A stretch of DNA of 64,000 nucleotides from NCBI RefSeq assembly GCF_964340395.1, contig NC_135550.1:23478176-23542175 (forward strand). Direction: 5' to 3'. The notes below the pieces were generated by a model. That model was not told the origin of the DNA. It saw nothing but the letters and a program-made list of their open reading frames with translations, and did not search any database. A program made the position numbers and the translations under genes. Shown piece after piece: positions 24,523 to 38,000 of the stretch. This stretch comes from Glandiceps talaboti (taxonomy: Eukaryota; Hemichordata; Enteropneusta; Spengelidae). Numbering within the stretch: the first letter of the stretch is position 1; each line of letters begins with the position of its first letter.

Positions 24523-24632
24523 ATGGCACTTAATTGTGCAACAAAGTTACAGACGCTATGTGTAGTTTTGATGATCATACTCAAGCTGTACACCGTAGAA
24601 AGTTGGTCTTCTCAACGTGGCAACAGCGACAG
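24523..24632 (+). CDS. mucin exon 1: signal peptide
   Basis: The ATG at 24523 sits in a good context (AAAATGG). It encodes [20 protein letters not shown], then [18 protein letters not shown] hydrophobic core at residues about 12-25 is followed by a polar stretch, as expected for a cleaved secretory signal. The exon ends with two bases of a codon at AG|GTAGGC and joins the next exon in frame. Confidence 0.8.
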
Positions 24633-25214
24633 GTAGGCAATAATTTGCTTCACTTTTTTTTCCTTTTTCAAAGCCATATAACATATTTATTTTACTGGTA
24701 TTTTCACCCACTTTGCTATCAACAGATGTTATCGTCTCATGTCATGTTTCAATCTCAGATTTTGAAATCATTGGACTGTACTCCCTTTTTCAGGACCAAC
24801 TTTTTTTTCTTTATTGCAGTGTCGCTTCGCAACAAACCCATATGCATGATATATATGGCTATGTCAGACAATATCGTTTCTCACACATAAATATTAATGC
24901 ATAACTCGAACTTTAACTGGGCCTGTAAAGAAGTGATGTACGAGGGGACAAGTACTAGTATATGATATCTTAACCCAAATCTTACGTTCATCCCTCTCCT
25001 ATCTTTGATTTTAGGAACACACATAAATATGTACTTCTAACCCAGCGAACAAACTGCATTTGCTGTGTAGATTTAGACAATTTCTGTCATTTTTTTCTTG
25101 ACGTATATATTGAAAATATTGTTTTTACATTGTATTAAGTTTCGAGTCGTTGAGTTAGAAAAGTATTACTGAAGAGATAATTAGCAAAGTTGAGACCGTC
25201 AACTAGTTCCCCCT

Positions 25215-25292
<78 letters not shown>

Positions 25293-28200
25293 CCACATTA
25301 AACATTGGGTAAACGTGCATGTCTGCTGACATGCTTGCATATTAGTAATTGGGCCATGGGAATAGCACTTAGCTAGGATAAAATCTTACCCACCTTGACG
25401 TCAGAATTCATAAGCCAGAAATATGATATTCTAAATTTTTCCGGATTACTTCACAGTGTACTTGTGACTCCCAGAATTGAAATATATTAATTGTTATTTT
25501 GAATGCAAAAACCATAGAGCGACTGAAACGGTTACTAATTTTATTCCTTGAATTACAGTGCACGTGTCAGAAACGGAAGAGCAGCGCCAATACGTAAGTA
25601 ATCCTTCTCTCTATATATGTATATATAATACATGTACTAGTATTATACATCTACAATATTGTCAAGTTACTCACGCTGAACTGTGCAAACTCCGCCCATG
25701 TGATTTTTATCCTAATTACAATACGCATGCGTGTTTCACTTTGCAATTTGAGTGATGTGTTAGTTTGATCTGATTTCCACATTTCTCAGCACGGATTCCG
25801 TCAGCTGGTAACCCGGATCCGAACACCACAACGGGTAAGTTCACATCAGACCTTGAAACTGCAGCATTTATACATCAGTATATATGCACGTATCCCTCCC
25901 TTGCAGCGCTTGCGCTAGTGATTAACTCTTACTAATACTATTAGTATTCCATGTTAATAAAAGCACAGACATGCATGACAGATAAGTAACATGCAAGTAT
26001 TACATGTGTTACTTGTCTGTGAATAAAGTTACTGCTCAACCTCAGACCACTCTTTTTAGTGGTCTGAGGCGGCTAGCGGCTATTTTTAAAAAGCTTTTAG
26101 TGGTCGTGCCCGATGATGACCTGTGTGACTACATAAGTTCGGCTATATTCTGGCATGTGAGATCTCAAATCATCTCCCAATAAAATCATGGTTCTGGTCA
26201 CAGGCACTCAAATCAATGTGTATGATTTTAAAAAAAAATATGTATGATTTATTTACATACATATTTTTTTTTAAAATCATACACATTGATTCGAGTGCCT
26301 GTGGTTCTGGTAGTGGTGTGGCCGGAGCTCTTCTTCTAAGTTCTAGTGGTCTGAGAATGGAGGTTTTACCCTGGCCTTCTACATAGCATGCGCATGCATG
26401 GCATGGTTCAGACGAACTTTACATGTTTTTTGTTCTGAATACGTCTTCACTGGGGGTATTGCTGGTTCAATGTCATGGTCACTGCTGCGTTTTAAATCAA
26501 TGTGTCACCCCAGTCAAATTACCGAGAAACTGTATATGATACATGTATGAAGGAAGTTTATTCATGCGATGACGCACTCCGCCAGGTGATTGACAAGAAG
26601 CGAGGGCATTTATGTTGTCAAATATTGACACATCGTAGGTACGGTTGATTGTAGGGAGATAAAAACACAAATCCCTACTGTGGTTTTCCCCATGGCCTTG
26701 ATTAGTCACAATGCTGCATGCTATAAATGATAGTATAAAATACTCGTTTTCACGGGTCAAAAATTGTCACATTGAGTCATAATTCAACGTTCACATAAAA
26801 AAATGTGAAATTATATCTCTTGATTTCTTGTAAAAAAATGTCCCAGGTCCATTCTTGAAATAAGTCATTTGGTGAATATTTGTGAACAAAAAACATTTTT
26901 ATTAGAGCAAAATGCTTTTCTGTGAAGGTTTGGTGAGTTTCAACAAGTAGTACCAAACCATCATTGTAAACCTTTGTACTTCTCTTGATGCAATTGTAAT
27001 AGTGGCCCACAAATAAAATGAATAGGTAACTTAAAGTTACTAAGATTTCCGGAATCTCACAAAGTGACAAATATTTTTGTACAATATTCACTTTTTAGAT
27101 TAAGTTTACTTTTCCTAAATGTATCCGGTACATACAATTGTACATATTTTTTTATAAACTTTCATTTATGTTATTTTTTTAGATGAACCTGAAGCAGGGA
27201 ATACCTGTTTGCAAAATTTACCAAGGGCACCATACAATGGCCAGAACACTATATTTAATGATCCTACGGAAAGGTAGGAAAAATTTCATTTTTTTGTACT
27301 TTTGGTTGACATAGCAGCCTGTACAGATAGATAGGGTTTGATGTCATATGGCAACCAAAAGCCCAGATTTGTGATAGTACAGTTAGGCAATCAAAAGGTC
27401 TGTACAGAATTTTGACAGTAGAGTTAGGCAATCAAAAGTTTCACAAAGAAATTTGACCATAGAGTTAGTTTTGTTACAGTAGAGTTAGAGGCAATCAAAA
27501 GTTCTGTACAGAATTTTGACAGTAGAGTTAGGCAATCAAAAGTTCTGTACAAGATTTTGACAGTAGAGTTAGGCAATCAAAAATTCTGTACAAAATTTTG
27601 GCAGTAGAGTTAGGCAATCAAACAATTACATGTTATTATTATTATTATTATTTTATTTCTTGTAAGAAAACGCGCTACACATGCGTCTCAGCGCATTGTA
27701 CAGACTGAAGTTTAAAAAAATTGCAGTAAAGTAAAGAAAATAACAGCACACAAAAAGGGACTAAGTGTGAAACTGGCCGATTAAAATAATTCACAATGTA
27801 TAAAAACCAACAAGTTAAAATCAATCACTTAAAATGTTGTCTAAAAAGATATGTCTTTAAACTACGTTTAAAAATGTCAACAGTCATTACATTTCTCATT
27901 TCAGTTTATGAAAGTAGAGTTAGACCCTAGATTTAGACATTCAAAACTGTTTCATACAGATTTATGACAGTAGTGTGAAGGCAATTGAAAATGAATAGTG
28001 ACAGTACCATATTACAAAGAATATAAAGTTAAATTTGAAAGGTTGCAGATAATTAAGTTTTATTTTGTGAATATAGCAGAGTTAGGCAATTGAAATAGCG
28101 CCCTCACTGGCATATTTTATTGTTAGAATAAGTCACTACATGACACTCAAGCCTGACAGTATTTTGTTGTATCTGAATATTGATATGATCTTATTACTTC

Positions 28201-28952
28201 TATTGATGAGTGATTAATTTTTTGAATTGACAGTGTCTTACAAGTATCCTGTCTAACTGGCTTTACTTGGGAAACAGACCCAACACATACGATATACACA
28301 TGTAATTTCAATGACGGAGTCTGGCTACCAGATTCAACCAGTCCTGATTGTGTTCGTAAGTCTGACATTTAACTGTCAAATTTATCTTTTGTGTTTTCTT
28401 ATATTGATATGAAATTAATAATTAGAACAAAGCAATATCTACTGTGTGTATGTGCAACAATAAATGCAAGTCATCTGATTGTGTCACAGTACTGAAATAA
28501 AATTGCCAAAATTTATGCAAATGCTGTAATTTTGACTTGATAATTTTTGGTATCAGTTCCTTAAATGATTTAGGTTTTTATAGTCAAACAAGTGATTCTT
28601 TTCTCAGATGTTAGAGTTGAAAACTTTTAATTTTAGAAATTGGATTTGAAAACATGATTCAGATGGGATTGCTGCAAAACTTTACATATTCTGTGGCATG
28701 TTACTTGTTAGTTTTGGTTGCTAGCATTTCCCGTATATACAGCAGCAGTTATCGATATATTTGTCTTCGTTTTGTGCCCATTTCAGCTGTGTGTGACCCA
28801 CCCTGTCAGAATAATGGAGTATGCCAATCACCCGACCGCTGTGTATGTTTGCTTGGGTTTACTGGTGACCACTGTGAGAATAGTAAGTTTGCATATGTGT
28901 CTTTGTAGATATTGAGATAAATTTGTTGGAAATACTTTGTTACAGTGACTAG

Positions 28953-29015
<63 letters not shown>

Positions 29016-32000
29016 CACATGCACACATCGTCGTGTCAGTGCAGAAAGGTTGTATCTGTTAGGTAATTGTATAGGCAGATATGAACTTACTGCACTGACG
29101 CGACAACACATGTTTCCACCATCAATCTATATAAAACTTCTTTATCAGAAGAAATAAGCAAATTAGAGCGTATGGTTTGAGGAAGTCTCAAGAATAACTT
29201 TATACAGACATTTTATAGTATTTGTTGTAACACTAATTTTTTTCCATTCTACAGACCCAAGCAATTACTGTGACAACAATTTATGTATGCATGGTGCTAC
29301 ATGCATCAGTAATCCTGAATCACAGAATTACCACTGTACATGTAACCACGGATTCACTGGATTCTACTGTGAACATTGTAAGTTTTCATTTCTGAAAAAT
29401 GGGACTTGGTACTTTAATATCTATAACTTTTCCATGGTGACTGTCTAGAAACTGACAAACCAGTACAAATTTGGTTGTAGATACCTTTTTTGTTATAGTG
29501 TAGAAATATGAGAGCATTCTGTTGTCGAAGGCAAAACAATGAAAAAATTGTCTTAATCTTTGAGTCTGCATCACTAGCTGCAACAAGCCAAAAAAAAAAT
29601 ATTAAAAAGTACTTCAAACTTAAAACGATTTTTGGCACAACTACAAGCTGAACCAGCATAAACACATTTGAAGTGAGGTATTTGATTTTTTATGAGTGTA
29701 CTGGTACTTCTGGATCTTTGATTGTGAAAAATCAACATAAATACATGGACTGTACACCCCTAGCTCTGCAATATAAATTTCGTTTTGGCTCCTGCTCTTA
29801 TATAAACATTTTAGCACTTATTTCCTACCTCCAAATTCCAGTAATGTATTCCTTTTATAAAAGAAGTATTTTGCAATAAATTTTAGAAATTTAGTATCTA
29901 GTATGAAGACTACAATTAGGGTGCATCTGTTGATTTGAAATGAATCAAAGAATGTAAGAATATTACAATTAGACTGATGAAGTTGAACTGTTGGTGGCGC
30001 TCTTTTCAGTGACAGATCTTTCAGTCCATATCTCATTTAGTTCAGAGATTTTATTATTTTCACTCATGATCTGTCTGATATTTTGTTGACAGCCATATGT
30101 GAGCAACCTAGTGCCCCTGGAAGTGGTGCATTCAGCTGTGAAATCAGGAACAATGTGAAATCATGCCAAATACAGTGTTTACCAGGGTATGAACCATCTC
30201 AGCCAGTAGCTGCTTCTTATAGCTGTGATTTTAATGCAGATATTTGGCAGCCAGCATTACCTCAACTTCAGTGCCTAGGTAAGGTTATTCAAAACACTAC
30301 ATTACATTTTTTGTCCCAGTTCAGTTTCATATATCACTGAATGTGATTTTTGTCACTAATTTCTACTTATATAGAGGAACATGCAGTACATGTTATAGAT
30401 AACACTTTTTTTTTCATATTCAACAGCTATTGAAGACCAAACACCAGTTGTGATTCATCCAACAGGCTACCCAACTCAAGAACCAGAAGGACAAGGTAAA
30501 GCATTATAAATTTATGTAGTAAATCACCCTCTAGTGATGGTGTGCTGTGAGGTTTTGAAAAGTTGATGACACATAGGCATGACCATGTGTAAATGCATAT
30601 ATGGAGTTAACTGATCAAAACTATGACAATCTTATTTTGAGAGGTGAGAACTAGGATTGATGTGATGACCACATACAGGGGATCGTGATTCTGCAACAGT
30701 TGATATCTTTGTTTCAAAGTATAGTTCATTGCTGTCGCAAACAAATGTTCCTTTTAGCATTTGAAATACAATGATAGGACAGTGTTTTACACCTATAGTT
30801 ACTGATTGAGTTCTTGTAATTCACCATTTGTACAAATGAATTATTCAGGTTGTCCGCTAGTTCTGTCAGTTGCATGGAACATATGTACAGAAAAGAAGAT
30901 TACCAATATGATTAAGTATAGAATGTGTACATCGTTACTGAGTTAGCTGCCATTAATGAGGATGATCTGGAATGATAGGAAACCTGCAGCAGAGTGATAA
31001 GACTTTCTGTTTATCCTTACAGATGAGGTACATATTGGTGATAGTGTATTCAAAATTGTGACCTCCCCTATGCTGAGTTGGAACGATGCTAATCAGTATT
31101 GCGATCAGGAATTTTCAGAGAATGGAAAAAGTGCTCATCTTGCTATTTTTGCATCGCAACATGCCCACGTTACCATACGGGATCACCTGAAGAGCAGTCA
31201 GGCATTAGAACATCCAGACACACATGGATACTGGGTGGGATGTACTTCCCAGACAGAGGATGGTCAGTATCTGTGGTTGAATGGATCCAATGTGGACACA
31301 GATAGATGGTCAGTCAATCAGCCAAATAGAAACCCATGTCGTGATACTGATGACAATCAAGAATGCTGTCAGCTCTGGTGAGTCGATACATTCTCTTATA
31401 ATCATGCTGTTAAGGGATATATACCCCCCAGAATTTGGTTGTGTTTGATTTATAATGCATGGTCAAGTGTAAGTCACTTTTTGGATATCATTTCTCATGA
31501 AGTCAGTGCAAATGTTGTCATGGCAACAGAAGAGAATTATCTGACGCCATTACAATTTTACCAATGATTAGAAAGCATACATAACTATACTTTCAAAATA
31601 ATTGTGTTTTTTCCATTATTTTCAAACCAAGCACAGTAATATCAAAAGGAGAGTTGAAATGAAATCTGGTATTTATCTGTTTGTTTACAGGGAAAAGCCA
31701 AGATCTGATCCTTTATTTGAGCTTGATGATGATTGCTGTCCAAAGGAAAAGCCCTTCATCTGTCAAATTGGTAAGATATTAATTTGCATGACATTATGAA
31801 TTTTAGTCATTTTAAGTGACTCAGCATTTACTCTGTTATTCTATTTGTTCCAACATTTTATCATCTGTGAGGTGATCAAATTCAACTAGTTCAAAGCCCA
31901 AAAGATTGTATTCTAAGCTAAGATGAATCAGTAAAACGGCATTATGAATATGCAAATTAGCTACTACATATTATTATAGCTAATATGCAAATCATCTGAT

Positions 32001-35000
32001 TTTATATGCAGTGTCACAAGCTGTATCAATATTGATCACATTAGGGAGGGTACTATCTTCCCAAGTAAGTAAGATATTTTAAACCATTCTGTTTTTGTGG
32101 ATTTTTTATTGACAGAAAATGCTGTTAATACAGTACCCAACCCTGACCAACAGCAAGGTGGTTATTGTTATTCGTGGAGTCAAAATCATTATCGTACATT
32201 TGATGGCAGACTTTACACATTCCATGGTTCTTGTAGTTATCTCCTTGCTGGTGACTGCTTTGATAACAGTTTTAAGATCTACAGTCACAACCTGCAACGT
32301 TGCAGTGACTGGGATAACTGCCAAGCTGCCTTAAGTTTCTACATTGGTGATATTCAGTTTTCAATGTATAGTACACAAGATGGCTTCCGTGTCAGTAAAG
32401 GCTATGAAGAGATCATCATACCAGCCAGTGTCATCGGTGTGCAGTTTGAACAAATTGGTCAGTATTTGGTTGTGCGTAGTGGCCTTGGATTCACCTTGAG
32501 GTGGGATGGTCAAGATGCTGTTGCTGTACAAGTAGAAGAAGTGCTGTCTGGGAAGACATGTGGTCTTTGTGGTGTATATAATGAAGATTCAACTGATGAC
32601 TTGACAGATTTGACTGGAAATGTTGTCATCTCTGTTTTAGAGTTTGCAGATAGTTATAAGATGGATGATCTTGTCAATGGTAAGTGTAAAATCTTACCTT
32701 CAGTGTTTGCTACCATAGTTACAAGTTAGCATTGTGGATGGTGAGTACAAAACTGTTGCCTGTGTTGCCATATTTAGAAAATACAATAAGTTTATTGGTG
32801 ATGAGCGTGAAACTGTTACCTGTGTATGTCGGCATACAAGGTTGATGACACTGTTTAATTCATGGCGATAAGTGAACTTTTTTTTCATGAAATTAAAGAT
32901 TTCGTTTTGTGTGTGCTCTCTCTCTTCCAGATGAGTGTCCAGATAGCAGTCAGCAGCCATTTTGTCGCTATGACAACCCTGAGTCCATACTCAAAGTGGA
33001 GACTGCAGACATGTTGTGCATTGCACTGAAGGAGGATGAGTTTTCTGCATGTCATAATGTAAGTGTCAAGTTTATGCAGTAACAGAGTCTGAAACAAATG
33101 AAACATAAACGCTTGATTGAAAATACTCCATATTCTACAGCAATCTGATATTGAAAAATACATATCAAAATATTAAGACCTTCATATTTAGCAAAATGAA
33201 GAATTTAAAAAGTTTTATTTCTGGACAGTTCATTGAAATAGAGATCTGGAGTAAAACTAAAAGTACTGTTAATAGTTTGTATATATGAACAACTTGTCAT
33301 TATACACTTTGAAGCTTCAGAACCTTTCAGTTTGTCATATAGGTAAGTTTATTGACCTTTTATTAATTGTTGCAGGTTGTTAACCCAGAACCTTATTACC
33401 AAGCCTGCAAGGAAGACGTGTGTGGATGTGATAGTGATAGTTGTCAGTGTAGTAGTTACCAAGCCTATGCCAGTGAATGCAGCAGACACGATATTATAAT
33501 ACAATGGAGGAATGCAAACAGATGTCGTAAGTGATCATATTAACTTTAAAAATGAGACTTTCAGCCAAAAGTAGCACATTTAGGATATCATATAATACCT
33601 ACATCAAGTGGTTTTCGAGATAAGTATATGTATATGTTACACCCAATCTGTGAAATTGAACAATTCATGAAATGTGCATGTAACTTTGCCCAGTTCATGA
33701 AATAGTCAACCTTATACAAATGAGAGTATAGATTATGATCTAAAAGGAGCGAAATTAAATTTTTGGGGAAGAGTTTTGAACTGGGGTGTTGATTATCGAA
33801 CTCAAAAAACACAAGCTACACTGATTATAATAAAATAAGAATTGTGAAGTGATGAGTTTGTAAATACATGTTTGATTCTTATTATTTTGTGTGTGTGTCC
33901 TATAAAAAATGCTCATTTCATGTACTGGGCATATCTTACCATACCCACTTCATAACCTGGGCAACACCATTGCCTATTTAAAGAACTGGACAAAGTTACC
34001 AACCCATTTCAAGAATTGGGCAATTTCACAGATTGGGTGTAACATATATATACACTGGAGGGATTGGCTATGGTGATTACAAAGTTGGCTCTTGTATAGG
34101 ACTCTGGTTGGGGTTGGGTAAAGAGCATGGGAGTTATAACAGAGCCCACAAATTTATTGAGTTGCAGTGACCATGCAGTTAGGTTTGTCTTGAACCCTTA
34201 ACTTGCTGTTCTCTTTTACAGCATTAACTTGTGATGGCAGTTATGGCTGTATGGTTCTTGATCAGTTTGCCTTGCTGTTCATAGTTTTGTTTTATACCTT
34301 ATATTAACTCTGTGTTTATTCTCCTCACAGCATTGAGTTGTGATGGTGGTATGGTGTATGACCAGTGTGGTTCAGCCTGTCCTCAGACTTGTACACAAAC
34401 TGCATACCAGTGTATTGATGATCACTGCATAGATGGGTGTCATTGTCCTGCTGGTACTGTACTCAATGAAGGTGTCTGCATCATGCAAGAAGAATGTCCC
34501 TGTGTACATGCTGGCAAGGAGTATTCTCCACAGTCTCAGATCCCAAAGGATGATGGCTGTAATACTTGGTACGTGCATTATGAGATTGAAATCCATAAAT
34601 ATGTTATCTCAAATACTTTAATTTAAAACACTGTTTTGGGAATATATTAATTCACAATGTTAGTGTTTTAGTTGTAGGGTTTGGGGACCTATAACAAGGA
34701 GAAAATCTGGTAAAATTTAATTATATTTCCAAATTCATGTGCCATAACTGTATCACTTCTAATTCTAGTTCTAACTTTTTTCTAATTGCAGTACATGTGA
34801 AGGTGGTTTCTGGAAGTGCACGGAAAGACAATGTGGTGGTAAGAACCAAAACACTCTTCAAACTATGTACTTTTTTTTTATAATACTGTGATGATTAGTA
34901 TGACAAATACAAGTAACTTAAGGGAGCTTGTGACTGAGTCTGAAACAAGTGACTTAAGGGGGCCTTTTCGACTCTGACCACTTATGATAACTTGCTTTAT

Positions 35001-38000
35001 TTTTTAGGAGTTATATATTCTTACTAGAGACTTACAAAAGATTTTTGCTTGACAGGAATACAATTTTTTGCAAGCCTAATTTCAGAAGTTTGACGCTAGA
35101 GAATATTAAGTTTGATGATATTGGTATAGTACACATCATTTCAAACTTTCATTTTGTACACAGCCACTTGTTCAATCAGGGGTGATCCACATTACAAGAC
35201 ATTTGATGGCCGTAAATATAGTTTTATGGGGCAGTGTAGTTACATTGCAATGAAGAGTTGGAAGACTGACAATTACAGTATCATAGTGGAGAATACACAC
35301 TGTGGAAGACAGGCCTCATGTACAAAGTAAGTCTGTGTATTCGAACTAGTATGTAAATATCTATTCACCAAATGAAAGCATTGAAAGCACCATGTAACTG
35401 TACAGTGTTACTGAAATATATACATCAAATAGGATACGGGTTAATTTATTGTATTTGATTGATCAGTTAATTTATTGATTGATATGCACCTACAAACTAA
35501 TATTGATTGTTTGGTTTGTCAATTTATTGATTGATTGTGTATTTGATTGATCAATTTATTGATTGATTGTGTATTTGATTGATCAATTTATTGATTGATT
35601 GTGTATTTGATCGATCAATTTATTGATTGATTGTGTATTTGATCGATCAATTTATTGATTGATTGTGTATTTGATCGATCAATTTATTGATTGATTGTGT
35701 ATTTGATCGATCAATTTATTGATTGATTGTGTATTTGATTGATCAATTTATTGATTGATTGTGTATTTGATTGATCAATTTATTGATTGATTGTGTATTT
35801 GATTGATCAATTTATTGATTGATTGTGTAATTGATTGATCAATTTATTGATTGATTGTGTATTTGATTGATCAATTTATTGATTGATTGTGTATTTGATT
35901 GATCAATTTATTGATTGATTGTGTATTTGATTGATCAATTTATTGATTGATTGTGTATTTGATTGATCAATTTATTGATTGATTGTGTATTTGATTGATC
36001 AATTTATTGATTGATTGTGTATTTGATTGATCAATTTATTGATTGATTGTGTATTTGATTGATCAATTTATTGATTGATTGTGTATTTGATTGATCAATT
36101 TATTGATTGATTGTACACACCTAAAAAAAGAAAGATATAAACTCACGTGAAAATAGAAGTGATAGAGTCCTACTTCACAAAATTAAATCTATTTTTGGTC
36201 AAATGTTGAGTTGTATAGCATATATTTATTATATTTTCTTATTTATTTGTGCTACCAGATCTGTGATCATAAATGTGGAAGATACGTATGTAAAATTGAA
36301 GAGACAACATTACCTTGTTGTCAATGGTTACGATCTTGACAAGTCAGACTTACCATACAAAGCTCCGAACGTCTACATACAACAGTTGTCTAATCAAATC
36401 CAACAGGTAAGTGTCATTATTTCTTCCAAACTTTCTGTATTATTTCAAGTACTTAATGTGCACGTATTCAAAATATGATAAATTCTAGATGAGCAAAATG
36501 GTTTATGTCTAGCTGTTAATATGTCTATGTTGTTTTGTCTCTAAAGGTGATTCTAGACAACGGTATTCAAGTGAGGTGGAATGGTATCAATCGTGCATAC
36601 ATCAAAGTGACTTCTAGCTTCTACAATGATACATGTGGATTGTGTGGTACCTTTGATAGAAATCAGGAGGTAATTATATACTATTCACTTTGTTTGTTGG
36701 TAACTGGGGTAGGGTAGGGGAGGGGGGGGGGAGGGGTGATGAGAACTATCACAAACATGTTTTATTGCCCAGGGTAATTAATATTACTTTTTTGTATGGA
36801 ATGTATTATTTGGGTTTGGTGAGACCTGCAAAAAATCTATTTATGGATATATACCTGGAAGGTAATTTGCATATATGCCGTGATGGCCGAGAGCACTCAA
36901 CACTAGAGGGCGATGTTGTAATAGCTACCATTTTGCCACAAAATGATTGCCTAAACACTATAGGGCGATGTTGTAATGTTTTTTTTTTTGTTTTTTTTAC
37001 AGAATGATTTTCTAACACCAGAGGGCGATATTGAAAGACAACCAACACCATTTGGTGATAAATGGTCAGTTGATGGGAGCTGTAACTCAGTAACACCACC
37101 TACAACCAATCCGTGTGATTTACACACCCAACGAAAACAGCAAGCTGAACAATTGTGTGGCATCCTCAAACAACCTCCTTTCACAGGTAAGCGATAAAAA
37201 ATCATAGCACTATTGGAATTTGTAAAATGTGAAATATCGTATTTTCAACTCATGACGTAGCTATGTAAGATCGAGATTAAGTATTACATACAGGGTGATG
37301 CAAACATTTTATCATTATTTCATTCAGATTTAAGACCAGTCTTTGGATCACAGTTGTGAGTTTCCAAAATAAATATCCCTTACTGAGGGATCCCATTTAA
37401 AATGAGATGTTGTACTGATTTCTTGGAATGACATGTTTCTGGCTGTGCTAGTGTCAATCTTGTGTGACTTTTAAACGTACAGTGGTGAAAATAAATGGGC
37501 TAGTTCAACTGAAGAAAATGTCTTCTTTTTGCACTGTTTTACAGAATGCCATAACACTGTGAATGTTGAGGAGTTATATGCAGATTGTATGTACGACATA
37601 TGCAGTGTAAGTCCTCCAGAGTCTGTGGAGATTATCGTCTGTGACTACTTGGCCAGCTATGCATTGGAGTGTGCTAATAAAGGTCTCATACTCACTTGGA
37701 GAGATATGGTTACAAGAGACACTCAACTAATGTGTCGTATGTATTATACATATTTACTCATATATATTTGTGTTATTTGAAAAAAATATGCAAATCAAAT
37801 ATTATGATGTGGATTTCACTCAGTTTTAATGTGTATACGATATTCATCCTTTTACAATGTAAAACCTAAACAGACTGAAATTATAGTGATTGTATATTGT
37901 TGGTTACTGATGCTGTGAATTTTGTCAACAGGCCGAATATTTCTTTGACAAAAAGAACTGTTTGTGTGACTACCATAGTATAAACATACTACGACAAACA

